A DNA stretch of 64,000 nucleotides from Phoma sp. XZ068 (Eukaryota; Ascomycota; Dothideomycetes; Pleosporales; Didymellaceae): contig RBKR01000003.1 in assembly GCA_004835665.1 (NCBI GenBank), positions 186,001 through 250,000 of the forward strand. The letters are read 5' to 3'. The notes below the pieces were generated by a model. The model was not told the origin of the DNA, made no database searches, and was given only the letters and a program-made list of their open reading frames with translations. Each line of letters starts with the position of its first letter. The first letter of the stretch is position 1. Both the position numbers and the translations under genes were made by a program. Positions 53,609 through 63,624 of the stretch are shown here, piece after piece.

Positions 53609-56600
53609 GAGAGGAAGGTGTTACGTGCAAGGAGCTCACTTGCTGTGGAGCCAGGCATGGGGTACACGTGCATTGAACTACCGTTTTCGCTTAACTGTTC
53701 GCTGTACATGCGGCGCGTTTGTGCGCCCCAATCCAGATACCTGGATATGGGATTCTGATCCACAATTTAAAGACTTCCTACTGCCACTCCTGTCACTCAC
53801 GCAGAATGGATTCCTCCCCTTGGATAACCCTTCGTAAGAGAACTGTAACCTTACATGAGCCTGTCGTCGGTTCGTCTGGCGCAGTCGCGCTAGACAGTAA
53901 GCCATCGTATATTCTTTTTATAGGCAAAAGATTGAAGACCGTACTACTCGACAAACTACTTGGCGGCACTGGGTCATTGCCTGTACACAAAGATGTCTAC
54001 CTCCGATGTTCACAGGATTTGTGCATCGATGATACCCCGCTGGTGATTATAGACGCTGGGGTGCAGAGTCCGCGCCTGCCAGAATCAGACGACTTAATAA
54101 CAGATAACAAAAAGAAATCATGGGTACTACCCGCTGAGTGGCATACCGATGATGCGGTACTGTTTGCGAAAGGCATTTCGATTTTCTCAAGCGTCATCTG
54201 TTGCTTTGTGGACGATATGGGCGGTCTAACGGCTGTTGTAAGATGGTTAGCCGGACAAATAAAGGCCCCGAAAATGTCCGACCTAGCGGCACAGCCTCGC
54301 GTCCTGCTGATCGTACAAACGTCGTCAAATAACTTTGATGAGCGCAATGCTACGCAACAAGTGAATCGACTGGTTAGGAAAGCCATAAAGCAGGCCAAAC
54401 AATCTAGCGACCCAGAATTGGATCAGCGCAGGATCAATCGTCACTTTGCCTCGCTAGAAGTCTTCGCTTTGCAAGATGCCGAAACCACTATTGTGCAAGC
54501 AACAGCATTGAAGAACCGTCTTTCTGCAATGTCAAAAGCATCAATGCGAGAGCGAGAGTCTGCTCATATACAGTTCAATTTTCGTCATTTCTTGAACTTA
54601 TCAAAGCAAATTTTGGACCTTGTGTTCAGTAGTGGCCCTGGAGAAGGAAAGATCCTTCGCCTTGCGAGCGCATCACGACCATGTGGCTTCTCCACAGATC
54701 TGTTAGAGCACTGCCTCACTGACTTTCTAGAACAAATACCGTCGGAAGTATGGCTCTGGCATTTTGTAGCACCTCTGATTGGATCTGCACTCATGCTGGC
54801 TAGCTATCCACCAGGTGCCCATGGTGGGTCTTGAAAATTTGACGCTACCAACAGAGCTGCGCTGACATTAACAGATTTTGCGCCGGACTACCTGTTCAAA
54901 GAGTTGTACCTGGAGCCCTGTCGTGCCGCCATATCCTCATACTCTGCTAATAAGAAAATTCAAGACCAGTTCTTGACGGCCGTCCACAAAGAGTTCCAGG
55001 CTAGTTTCACACAACGCATCACCTTGGCTTTGCCTGCGGCAGAGGTGCACCGCCAGACCCTGAAAAAGCACCGTCGTGGCCTGGCGAAGCTTAAAAGCCA
55101 TCGATCTTGTTTTTGCTGTTTCATGCAGATGCCCGAGAAAGTTCTCGCGTGTGGTCACGCTCTGTCCGATTCGTGTGTCAAAATCTTCGGAACACGCTCC
55201 AAGACCGAGAAAAATTCTTACCAACTTTTCAAATGTGTTTTATGTGACGTAAGCCATCAGAAAGTAGTATTCCGCTTCGTTCCACCTACTGCTGGTATCC
55301 GACGACTTAGTGTTGACGGGGGTGGCGTGAAAGGCATTATACCACTGATGTTTCTTCAACACATCGACGCCTTGCTTGCGCCGCTTGGGCTACCAGTACA
55401 AGACTACTTTGACTTGGTTTGCGGGACTTCAGCTGGTACGCCTAACACTCCTGGGCTCATTGCGATGCTAACATGACAGGTGGACTTGTTGTTATTGGTC
55501 TGTTCCTTCTACGATGGAGTGTTTCTGATGCCATCAAGCGCTTTGAAGATGTTGCAATAAAAACCTTTGGCAAAAGAGCGACCTTTATCTCGAGAATTAT
55601 GCGACTCCTTGTGGCCTACGTACAGGACGGCCAATATAGTCTCGAGGCGATCCAAGGGGCTTTCCAAAAGACAATCAACTCTCCACTGCAAATGTTCAAC
55701 CCCTTGCGGAACGACACCAAAGTGGCCGTCACCACCACCAGTGTGAAAGACTCCTCGCCGTGGCTTTTCACGAACTACAACGCTGGCAAAAGACCCAGTG
55801 GCTCAGGTCAGCATTTGTGTTCTAGTGCTGAGATATATTTGCTCATCTAATCAAGGTTACGATATTGCGCGCGCTGAGAAGGCTCGAGACGATGTTAGCA
55901 TAGGAGACGCGTAAGCATAGAGATCAAGTACCGTCAATGTCTTGTACTGACACCTGAAGGGCATGCAGCACATCAGCAGCCCCATGGTCCAGACTCCGGC
56001 TCTGATTGATAAACATTGACTGACTGCAGTATAGGTTCTTTAAACCCCAAGTCGTGGGTAAAATAGGCACATTTCAAGACGGAGGGTTGCTCCACAACTG
56101 CCCGTCCGACATCGCAGAATGGGAGACTAGGTTTGTGTGGCCCTCTAAGCCGGATTATCCAGATTTTGCACTCTCCCTTGGAACCGGAACATTGCCAAAA
56201 GAGGGCACTGGAAATCGATCAGAAAAGGGGTTCAGCATCGCGAACCGATTTCTACTTCGGGTCTTCAACAGCTGGAAGCACTGCTTAAATGCCCAAAAAG
56301 GTTACGATCGGTACATAAATTCTGTTCCCCGGGAGTTACGGCCACGCCACCATCGCCTCAGCATTGAGTTTAATGGACTTGAGCCTGGTTTAGACGATGC
56401 ACTTAAGATTCCAGAGATTAAGAAGAGTGTTGATAAAGCGATAGAGCTGGAACAAGGTAGTATTACTGCGCTTGTTGATGCAATCATCGCGTCAATGTTT
56501 TACTTTGAGCTAGATGGTCCTCCAACTCTGGAAGCTGGTGTGTTACAGTGCTCCGGCCATATCTACTGCCGTGCCGACTTACAAGCTGATGGCATCCACT

Positions 56601-56971
56601 ATTTGTACAAGCGACTTCAGGACACATCATCGTGGTTCTATATCCAAGGTCATCCCGTCAAATGTGTTGACTATATACCAGAGAGTCTGCCGCCATTTAA
56701 GAGACGGGTGTGTTTTCAAGCTAAAATAGAGGATGAGCTTATTACAATGTCAATTCGAGGTATCACAAGCACATCAAAGACTATAAGCGGCTTTCCTACA
56801 ACACTTCAGCAGCTGATTAAAAATCTACGTCTGGACAGCCCTTTTGGAACAGTCGATCATTCTACGGATGAGAAACCACTGCCCATGATACCAAGGAAGC
56901 GGAGGAGAAGCGTTAGCCAAGGAGATCGGCGTAACCCAAAGCGAGCTTGTTCCAGCGTATACAGTACATAG
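53607..56971 (+). CDS. patatin-like phospholipase with Cys-rich segments
   Basis: Acyl hydrolase of the patatin family. Exons: 53607 to about 53836 (RCTCGAFVRP, TWIWDSDPQFKDFLL), about 53899 to about 54824, about 54876 to about 55438, about 55482 to about 55808, about 55857-55911, a short exon near 55967-55988 (TSAAPW) and about 56031-56971. Catalytic features: oxyanion loop DGGGVKG, nucleophile elbow GTSAGG (formed across an intron), ATSAAP and the Asp dyad DGGLLHNCP. Between the N-terminal region and the catalytic domain lies a Cys/His cluster (CFCCFMQMPEKVLACGHALSDSC), possibly a RING-like zinc site. The C-terminus (about 300 residues) ends in a basic tail. The product probably hydrolyses phospholipids; patatin-NLR links to defence are known in fungi. 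All catalytic residues are present. Confidence 0.82.
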
Positions 56972-57117
56972 TCTAATAGATTTATGTTTTACAATTATTA
57001 CCGTTTACTAAAAGTGAAGGTAAAAACTAACATTACTCTATTATTGAAATATAGACCTGTTATAGATAACGCTTCTCCTCTCGACTGTAGCGAAGAATAA
57101 CACACCTCTACCCAGCT
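56972..57117. other. AT-rich spacer
   Basis: Leads into the minisatellite; no gene. Confidence 0.4.
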
Positions 57118-57455
57118 ACCTGTACAGGAATTGTGGAAGTATAGGTATATTCTTAACACAGGTTTCTCCTCTTTATAGACACCTAAAAATAGTTCTATAC
57201 TACCTGTACAGGAATAATAGAGGTATAGATGTATTTTAAGAACAGATTTGTACTCTATACAGGTACCTAAAAACCGGTTTAAAGCTACCTGTACCGGAAA
57301 AGTAGCGGTATAGATATATTCTAAAAACAGGTTTATTTTCTATACAGGTACCTAAAAACAGTTCTAAAGCTACCTGTACCGGAAAAGTAGCGGTACAGAT
57401 ATATTCTACAAACAGGTTTATTTTCTATACGGTACATAAAATTTTAAATATAGTT
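57118..57455 (+). repeat. 84-85-bp minisatellite, four copies
   Basis: Four head-to-tail copies begin at 57118, 57202, 57287 and 57372, each with ACCTGTAC(A/C)GGAA. Internally each has TATAGATATATTC and ACAGGTTTATTTTCTATAC. Copies 3 and 4 are nearly identical. The sequence is AT-rich, with short inverted words (GGTACC-like). A partial fifth copy may follow near 57500. Confidence 0.8.
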
Positions 57456-57681
57456 AGAAGTAGTTCTATACAAGGAGTATAGAGTTAAGGGTAGATCTTA
57501 AGCTACCTGTGTAGGAAGAAGTGTATTAAAATTTCATTGTGTATAAGAAAGGCATATCGTCTGATACAATTGTCTGATCAAAATGCTAAGGAACTGGAGA
57601 GAGTTTGTTTAGACACTATAGCTCTGAAACTGATGAAATTGATTCACTATAATACACACAAGCTTTGCTTGCTGCGCTGCG

Positions 57682-59098
57682 TTATGACCTTCGCCTTTTT
57701 GAAGGGCGATAATGGGCATAAATTCCAGAAAACATCTCCGAATTATCCGACACGTCATCCATACAGGTACGAAGCTTCTCCAACATAGGCTTGACTTTGG
57801 TGCACTCCGATACAGACAGCCAGTATTCCATGAGGTTGACGTAAGAATCGCGCAGCATACGCATATCTTCCAATGATATCGTTGCCTTGTCTCGACAAGT
57901 GCGACCGGTTTCTTTTACCAACTCATCGTGCTTCTGGACCATCGCCTCCACAGCCGCCTCCGAGTGCTCCCGCAATTCGATCCAGTAAGCCTCCTGCTGG
58001 TAAAACCCTGATATCAGCTCCTTCAGCACCTTCTTCCCATGCTGCGCCCATTCAACCTCTCCTTTGCGCTCCACTCTAGCTCTTTTACGAGAACTCGGTT
58101 TTCGCAAAACAGTCTGCTCGCTTGATTGAACCTCGTTACGGTGCGTGGTAGTCTTAGGAGGCGCATTGGTTGTCGTCCTGTCATCATCGGTCTCGTCGTC
58201 GATTACAATAGGATCCGAACTCTTTGATCCCGTCCCTGATAAAGAATGCGCCGTGGGCACCACAGAAGTGGCCGTTTTGCCAGGCTGGCTATTGGAGCCC
58301 TTTGATTTTGATATTTCACAGGATTCTGTGAGTGGAGATGATTGTTGGAGTGCGAAAGTATCTGTCAGCTTCAGACTCGGCCCCGAGGCAGATGTTCGCA
58401 CGACTGGTAAGAGATTGCTGTTCTTCATAGTCTCGCCCACTGAAGTGTCAGACGCAGGTATCGCAGAACGTTCATCGCATGATGACACCTGACATCTAGA
58501 ACGTCTCCCGTCACTCTCTTGATCTGAACGAGAGTGGTTCTGGAAAGAAATAACGTCAACTTGCGACATGGCGGGTGTTGGAGGCTTTGGAGCCGAGGGA
58601 CTGAAGCTCAGGGCTGCGACCGCTGACATGGAAAGCTTTGGCGGCTTCGGGGTTGAAGGACTGAAGCTCAGGGCTGCGATTTCTGACATGGCGAGTGTTG
58701 GAGGCTTTGGAGCCGAGGGACTGAAGCTCAGGGCTGCGACCGCTGACATGGAAAGCTTTGGCGGCTTCGGGGTTGAAGGACTGAAGCTCAGGACTGCGGT
58801 TTCTGACATGGAAAGCTTTGGTGTTTTGGTATTCTCGCAATTGCATATAGCGACGTCCATAGGTGCATCGAGTAATGGTGCAATAGTAGGTGCTCTTGGG
58901 TTGAGTGCATGTTGCGGAAGCAGCTCTGCAGATATGTGCGTGTCCTGCACAAACTCGAAGGACTCCATTGCCTGTCAGTGTTAGCCATGCTACGTTGACA
59001 GGTCAGAACTGACTTACATTCACATCAGTACTGAAGATTTCGCTACGCCACATATCTTCATTGAATAGTAGGTCGAAGTCAAGAAAAGTCTGGTCCAT
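57682..59098 (-). CDS. repeat-containing protein with SUMO-interacting-like motif
   Basis: Exon 1 (59098 to about 59018, MDQTFLDFDLLFNEDMWR) joins via a GTAAGT intron to a long exon ending at 57682, for about 455 residues. Near the N-terminus are four to five 20-residue repeats (KLSMSAVAALSFSPSAPKPP type). The middle is Ser-rich with DPIVIDDETDDD, a hydrophobic-acidic motif like a SUMO-interacting motif. A basic stretch (RKPSSRKRARVERK) precedes a helical C-terminal domain (KKVLKELISGFYQQEAYWIEL ... MRMLRDSYVNLMEYWL) and a basic end (RPSKRRRS). It is probably nuclear. No family recognised. Confidence 0.6.
58565..58823 (-). repeat. 60-bp coding repeats in 120-bp higher order
   Basis: Units begin at 58565, 58625, 58685 and 58745, with a partial unit at 58805. 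Units 1 and 3 are nearly identical, as are 2 and 4, so the array grew by duplication of a 120-bp pair. It lies within the preceding gene and keeps frame. Confidence 0.85.
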
Positions 59099-59302
59099 GG
59101 TGTATGGTGATTTGGTCAGTTCCAAAAGCACGGTGGTGACTGGCCTTTTATGGTCAACGTGTACCAGCCGTGGTCGCCTACATAGCACGTGAGGTTGTCT
59201 GTCTCGCGAGATGTGGGAACAACCTCCTACCCACCCGAGACACCGATCGCTATCCACGCCTCAGACTGTCGTCGGACTTCACCTGAAGGATGGTTCGATT
59301 CG

Positions 59303-59808
59303 TTAACGTATCTGCTTAGCCTCCCCCCTAGGCTCCTTTTGCATGAATATCGTAGCTATCGGTGATCTGAATGAAACCTTTGCCGCCGTGGTAAACATCT
59401 GCCAGAGCCAATATCCTCTTCCAGCCCGTAAACAGGCTGTGCCATGGCCATTAGGATACATGAATTGTTGGCGATTGGCTTTGTAATTATAGAAAGTGAC
59501 ATCCGCATGAATCTTACGATGCAACGTGCTATCACAGGGCGGCAACCATGCCATGCTGTGGGCTTCAGACAGCCAGTAACGAAGCCCCTCCTCCTCTTGC
59601 ATAGGGCCAAGATGCTTTGTGCCCTGGATGTTGATGTGGCTGCGTACATACAGATGACGCTGTGCCATCGTGCGGGCTTGGATAGCCAGTGATGAGCCAT
59701 CTCTTGGTTTCGCATACGTCCGAGATGCAACTTTCTCTTGAATGGAAACGTGACTGCGGACGGCTGGCGGCAATGAAAGCCTACCAAGGGCTTCAATTCG
59801 CCAGTCAT
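59303..59808 (-). other. degenerate tandemly repeated region
   Basis: Two minus-strand frames overlap. One contains two related units of about 114 bases: VRSHVSIQEKVASRTYAKPRDG and VRSHINIQGTKHLGPMQEEEG, each followed by a similar W/S-rich stretch. This suggests an old minisatellite or decayed repetitive protein rather than an intact gene. Confidence 0.35.
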
Positions 59809-60215
59809 GAGATCACCTGCACCCTACGCATAATACCGAGATGCACTGAGCCACGGAGTGCGATACAGTTACACAGGAAGAAGCCAACCCTGCATTATGC
59901 ACTGAAATCGATTGGATGTTGAGACAGGAGATCAAAAATAGTGCCGTATTGGTTTTATTGAGGCGGTATTGACAAGCACGGAAGTGCTAGGAATGGACAG
60001 TCCGATGGGGCGTGAATTGCCACTGAGATCAGGGAGAAGTCTTAGCTCAATACGACGGCACATATGGAAGACCGAAGGGACTGGGTCACAGGCATATATA
60101 GAGCAGCCAGTCTTCCAAAGCGACTGAGCAACCAGCACAAATGAGTTCCCTCAACGCAAGCCCAAAGCCCCAAGATCTCAACACGTAAAGTTTCTTCTCC
60201 AAAGAAAAGCTCTAT
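59809..60215. other. intergenic stretch
   Basis: No gene recognised; upstream region of the next gene. Confidence 0.4.
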
Positions 60216-61082
60216 ATGCTAATCCTCACCAGCGCTGCCCCTAGCCTGTACTTTTTCCTGGTCTACACCGACGAACCTGAGGATGGAGTATTCTTTGTTG
60301 ACCTCGGCAACCTCTCCCCGGCCTCTACGTTCTGTGATCAGAACCCTGCGAAGCAATCCGAATGCAGGCAACATGATGGTAGCATTTCGATTTCTGGATC
60401 TACCACCAGGTACATGAGGCAGAGCTGCATCAACGAAGCTTATCTAACTGGTTTCACAGACATCCGTAACCTCATTTACGAGCTTTGCCTTGGACTCATG
60501 TCCATCCGGATGAAGAGCCGCCGTGCTGTCCATGTCGAAGGAAGTGGGTATCGCAGCCTCACGCAAGTGTCTCGGCAAACTCGTGCTGAGTTCCACCCTT
60601 TATATCTGATTAAAACCACATTTTCACTGAGGGCGACCCAGGTGCGAAGGTTTGTTAAGGATCTTGTTCCAAGATCGTTAGACCTAAAAGGCACTGTTAC
60701 GCTTGTAATTGACATAAGTCAACGTTTCCGCGAAACTTTGGATCTACTGCCAGTCCTTCGGTCTATAGCAGGCCGCGAAGAGATTCAAGTTCAGTTCGAA
60801 TTCCGGAGCGGAGATTGGCACCCAAAGATGGCGGAAGTGCTAAATCAAGCATATCAGCAAAAGTCACAGTGGCAGGCATTCATTTCCAGAGTGAAGCACA
60901 TATACATCGTATACAGACACCTATCCATTGAATTTCAAGAGAGAGGATTTGTCACATGGAAGGCAAGAACAGACGTTGCTTCTGAGAATTTTTGGGGCGA
61001 TCTGGGTTTCAGAGTGGAAGAGAACAATCACAATTGCTTGGAGCTGAGTTGCGCAGCGCCCCAGGTCTGGTCCTCGTCATAG
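60216..61082 (+). CDS. 2EXR/F-box-like protein
   Basis: A frame of 288 residues. The segment FTDIRNLIYELCLGL, then RSLTQVSRQTRAEFHPLYL about 50 residues later, matches the fungal 2EXR/F-box-like pattern (xxEIRNLIYExxL ... LxxVSRQxRxExxPLY). The usual Leu-Pro before EIRN is replaced here, so the N-terminus may be rearranged; the first 90 residues look unrelated and the true start may be downstream or on another exon. The C-terminal region holds alternating strands and helices. Role in ubiquitin ligase recruitment is inference only. Confidence 0.6.
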   Translation: MLILTSAAPSLYFFLVYTDEPEDGVFFVDLGNLSPASTFCDQNPAKQSECRQHDGSISISGSTTRYMRQSCINEAYLTGFTDIRNLIYELCLGLMSIRMKSRRAVHVEGSGYRSLTQVSRQTRAEFHPLYLIKTTFSLRATQVRRFVKDLVPRSLDLKGTVTLVIDISQRFRETLDLLPVLRSIAGREEIQVQFEFRSGDWHPKMAEVLNQAYQQKSQWQAFISRVKHIYIVYRHLSIEFQERGFVTWKARTDVASENFWGDLGFRVEENNHNCLELSCAAPQVWSSS

Positions 61083-61601
61083 GTGGTCAGTAGGTCGGCA
61101 GCTCGAGTGGGTGCTGAGGTTCAAGATATCCGAGTATTTTCCGATGCCGAAAACTTACCGAAGGCACGTGATGCGACAGTATGTTGAACTGTCTGGTGCT
61201 ATGGATACCACTGAACGAGGGGTGGGGGAACGCAGAACCCTCAACTGCTGAGCAGCAGTCACTACGAGCGTTCCGTTCCTGTATTCAGAATGGCGTTCCC
61301 TGCAAGCGCCTGCTGTGCCACCAACATGCGCCCACATAATCCCCCCGCGCCTCCACCCTGCATCGCTTCGGTTTAGTGGGTCGTGCCTGCCGTCAGACAA
61401 CAGTCTCCAGGTATTCGACGATCGCAACTGAGAACAGGAAGCTGTAATTTGATGCCACTGAGGTGCTCGCACTACCAGCAAACTGCTTACCGAGTCTAAT
61501 TCCTCTTTTTCTAACTGATGTCCTGTCTCTCGCAGGCATTCATCAAGACCTCTCACTATTGTCCATGCTCGCATCTCTACCTTATACAGCATTCTTTCAT
61601 T
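61083..61601. other. intergenic stretch
   Basis: No gene recognised. Confidence 0.4.
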
Positions 61602-62637
61602 ATGGACAACGCTATGCTTCCATCTGCTGCTTCTCCTGCGTCTCCTCTTTCTGTAGCTCTGTCTCTTCCCCCACCTGCATATTCAGCGCGTATCTCTTCA
61701 GATCAGTTGTGGAAGATCAAGAATGCTAAATACCAATCCACTTTCGTGAAGGAAGGCGAGCCGAGTTCAGAAGATTTCCAGAATCACCTCAAATATATCA
61801 AGGACCCGCACTTCACGAGCGCAGTTAGTGTCCATAATAGCACCACGTGACCGACATCTTACAAATCCTCACAGTACGGCCCCGATCATATAGCGCCGAC
61901 CTCTGAGATACCACCGCATATCAAGATACAGTACAGCCAGGGCTTTTGTCGCCTTACCGAACTTCTGGATAAATTCCAGGACTGCATTAGCGAAATAGGT
62001 CCTCTCCAAGAAGAGGATCTACTGTTCCTTCTTCTTCGTCGGTTTGCGGATACCTCCAATGCGACCGTGTATGCGGAGATTAGGCGTTCTAGAGCTGTCC
62101 AAATTTACGATTCCTCCATTCAGGAACCGCTAGTAGGTAGCCTACGCGCATTTGCGTCGCAACCGTGTTGACATAGAATTGCAGGAATCGATTATACTAG
62201 AAGGCGCTCTAACCCACGATACCAGTGTTATTCATGCTGACCTGAATATGAATTACTCCAATCCGACGCAAGAGCAATCATTAGACGACACAGCCTACAC
62301 TCTCCTACCCCAGACACCTTTAGAAGCAGATGCTAACTGTGCTGTAACGGTCAATTTCCCCACGTCGTTATCTATCGAATGTCCAGACAGCTCAAGCTTA
62401 TCTCTCGAGAATCCTCCAGATTATTCAAGCCCACACGATTGGATAGAGATTCGACCAGAGCATGACTGGGATCAATTGCCAATCAAGTTCCAGCCTCCGA
62501 GCTTTCGCATACATCGATGTCACCATGGAGGAGTTGAGCGTGGTGAGGAAGATGATGCCTTCGAGCTACCTATGGGTTTTCCAGAAGTGTTGCATCATAT
62601 AGACGAAACCTGCAACGACGTTTGTGATACCAAATAA
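61602..62637 (+). pseudogene. hypothetical gene with in-frame TGA
   Basis: From MDNAMLPSAASPASPLSVAL the frame runs through DQLWKIKNAKYQSTFVKEGEPSSEDFQNHLKYIKDPHFTS to TGA at 61848, then stays open in the same frame for about 100 codons (PPHIKIQYSQGFCRLTELLDKFQ, EEDLLFLLLRRFAD). A further change of frame near 62140 leads to a 160-codon frame (RNRVDIELQESIILEGAL ... DETCNDVCDTK). The parts look like one protein broken by a nonsense codon and an unresolved junction. No family recognised. Confidence 0.4.
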
Positions 62638-63255
62638 TGTATATTTACCGAAGAGCTGATTCATATAGATATCCAAGGCTACGTTCCGAATCCACAGTCT
62701 GCCAGGGCAGTCTCTGCCTCTAGAAGAAGGAGGCACACAAAGTTTTGAATGCGATTTGTTTGCCACTATCCCTTCGTTGTACATCACAGTCAAGCGGGAT
62801 GGAAAGTTCTTGGTGTACGAGTGCTTCAAAAGCAGAGAGGTTTGATATCTTTATATGATGTTATGTGCCGAAGCTGACAGTCACCTAGGAATGGATCTCG
62901 TCTCATAACGGCCATGAGGAGTGTTCTGGGTGCTAGGAAGACCCGATATCAATGCGGCGGCGAGGGTCTCAACTAGGTCTTATTTTAGATGCATATAGCT
63001 CAATCTACTTCTAAACTGCTATAATCTGCTATAAGAATCACGAAAATCGACTGAAGCTACTCTAGATCGCGTGCGTTGTTTATAGTTACTGAACTGTGTC
63101 TTCTAAATTTTAACTTCTGTTTACGGGAAACAGTTCCTGAGTTCTGCTAATATACATGTATTTACATCCCCATCTCTCCGATATTTAACTTAATCACAAA
63201 GCATTTACTTTTGGTGCATTGTCTATTAAGAAACACAATTCAATCAACCTACACC
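62638..63255. other. intergenic stretch
   Basis: AT-rich in its right half; no gene recognised. Confidence 0.4.
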
Positions 63256-63624
63256 ATGTCAACTACTTCGCCACCTTCTCTCTCATCCCAATCGACTATC
63301 AGCGAAGCTTCAGAGCCAGTCGAGCTTGCCTACAGCCCAATGTGGTCAGCGCAATTGTCAGGTTCAGACTATAACGGAATAGAGCAACCAGAGCCAAATG
63401 TGTATCTACAACTATCGCAGCTCCTTGAGTGGGAGATATGGACACACAGCCAAACCCGGGCTAAGCTCACAGGCGAGTGCCTGAGATCTGCTGAGCTGGT
63501 AGCTCAGGTGAACAGGCTTGCCAACGAACTTGCACTTTTGCGAGGATACTGCCAGCGGCAACCCAGGCAAAGGGGATCTTCAGCGACCTTTCAGGGCAAT
63601 AATAAGCAGGAACGCAAGGTCTGA
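63256..63624 (+). CDS. coiled-coil protein with EWEIW-x-H motif, copy 2
   Basis: 122 residues from MSTTSPPSLSSQSTISEAS. It carries the same core as the gene at 43708 (VELAYSPMWSAQL; EPNVYLQLSQLLEWEIWTHSQTRA) and a following helix (RSAELVAQVNRLANELALL). It ends in a basic, disordered tail. The upstream Met at 63211 is less likely because the paralogy starts after MSTT. Intact frame; function unknown. Confidence 0.6.
   Translation: MSTTSPPSLSSQSTISEASEPVELAYSPMWSAQLSGSDYNGIEQPEPNVYLQLSQLLEWEIWTHSQTRAKLTGECLRSAELVAQVNRLANELALLRGYCQRQPRQRGSSATFQGNNKQERKV

Noticed and set aside
53719..53836. Frame MCAPIQIPGYG as the patatin start
   Set aside because: It would read through a GTAAGA...ACAG intron; the alternative frame supplies RCTCG...TWIWD and splices in phase to KPSYILF.
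58568..58984. Plus-strand frame with GGFGAEGLKLRAA repeats
   Set aside because: It is the antisense reading of the repeat array; the minus-strand gene has an upstream exon and a nuclear-type C-terminus.
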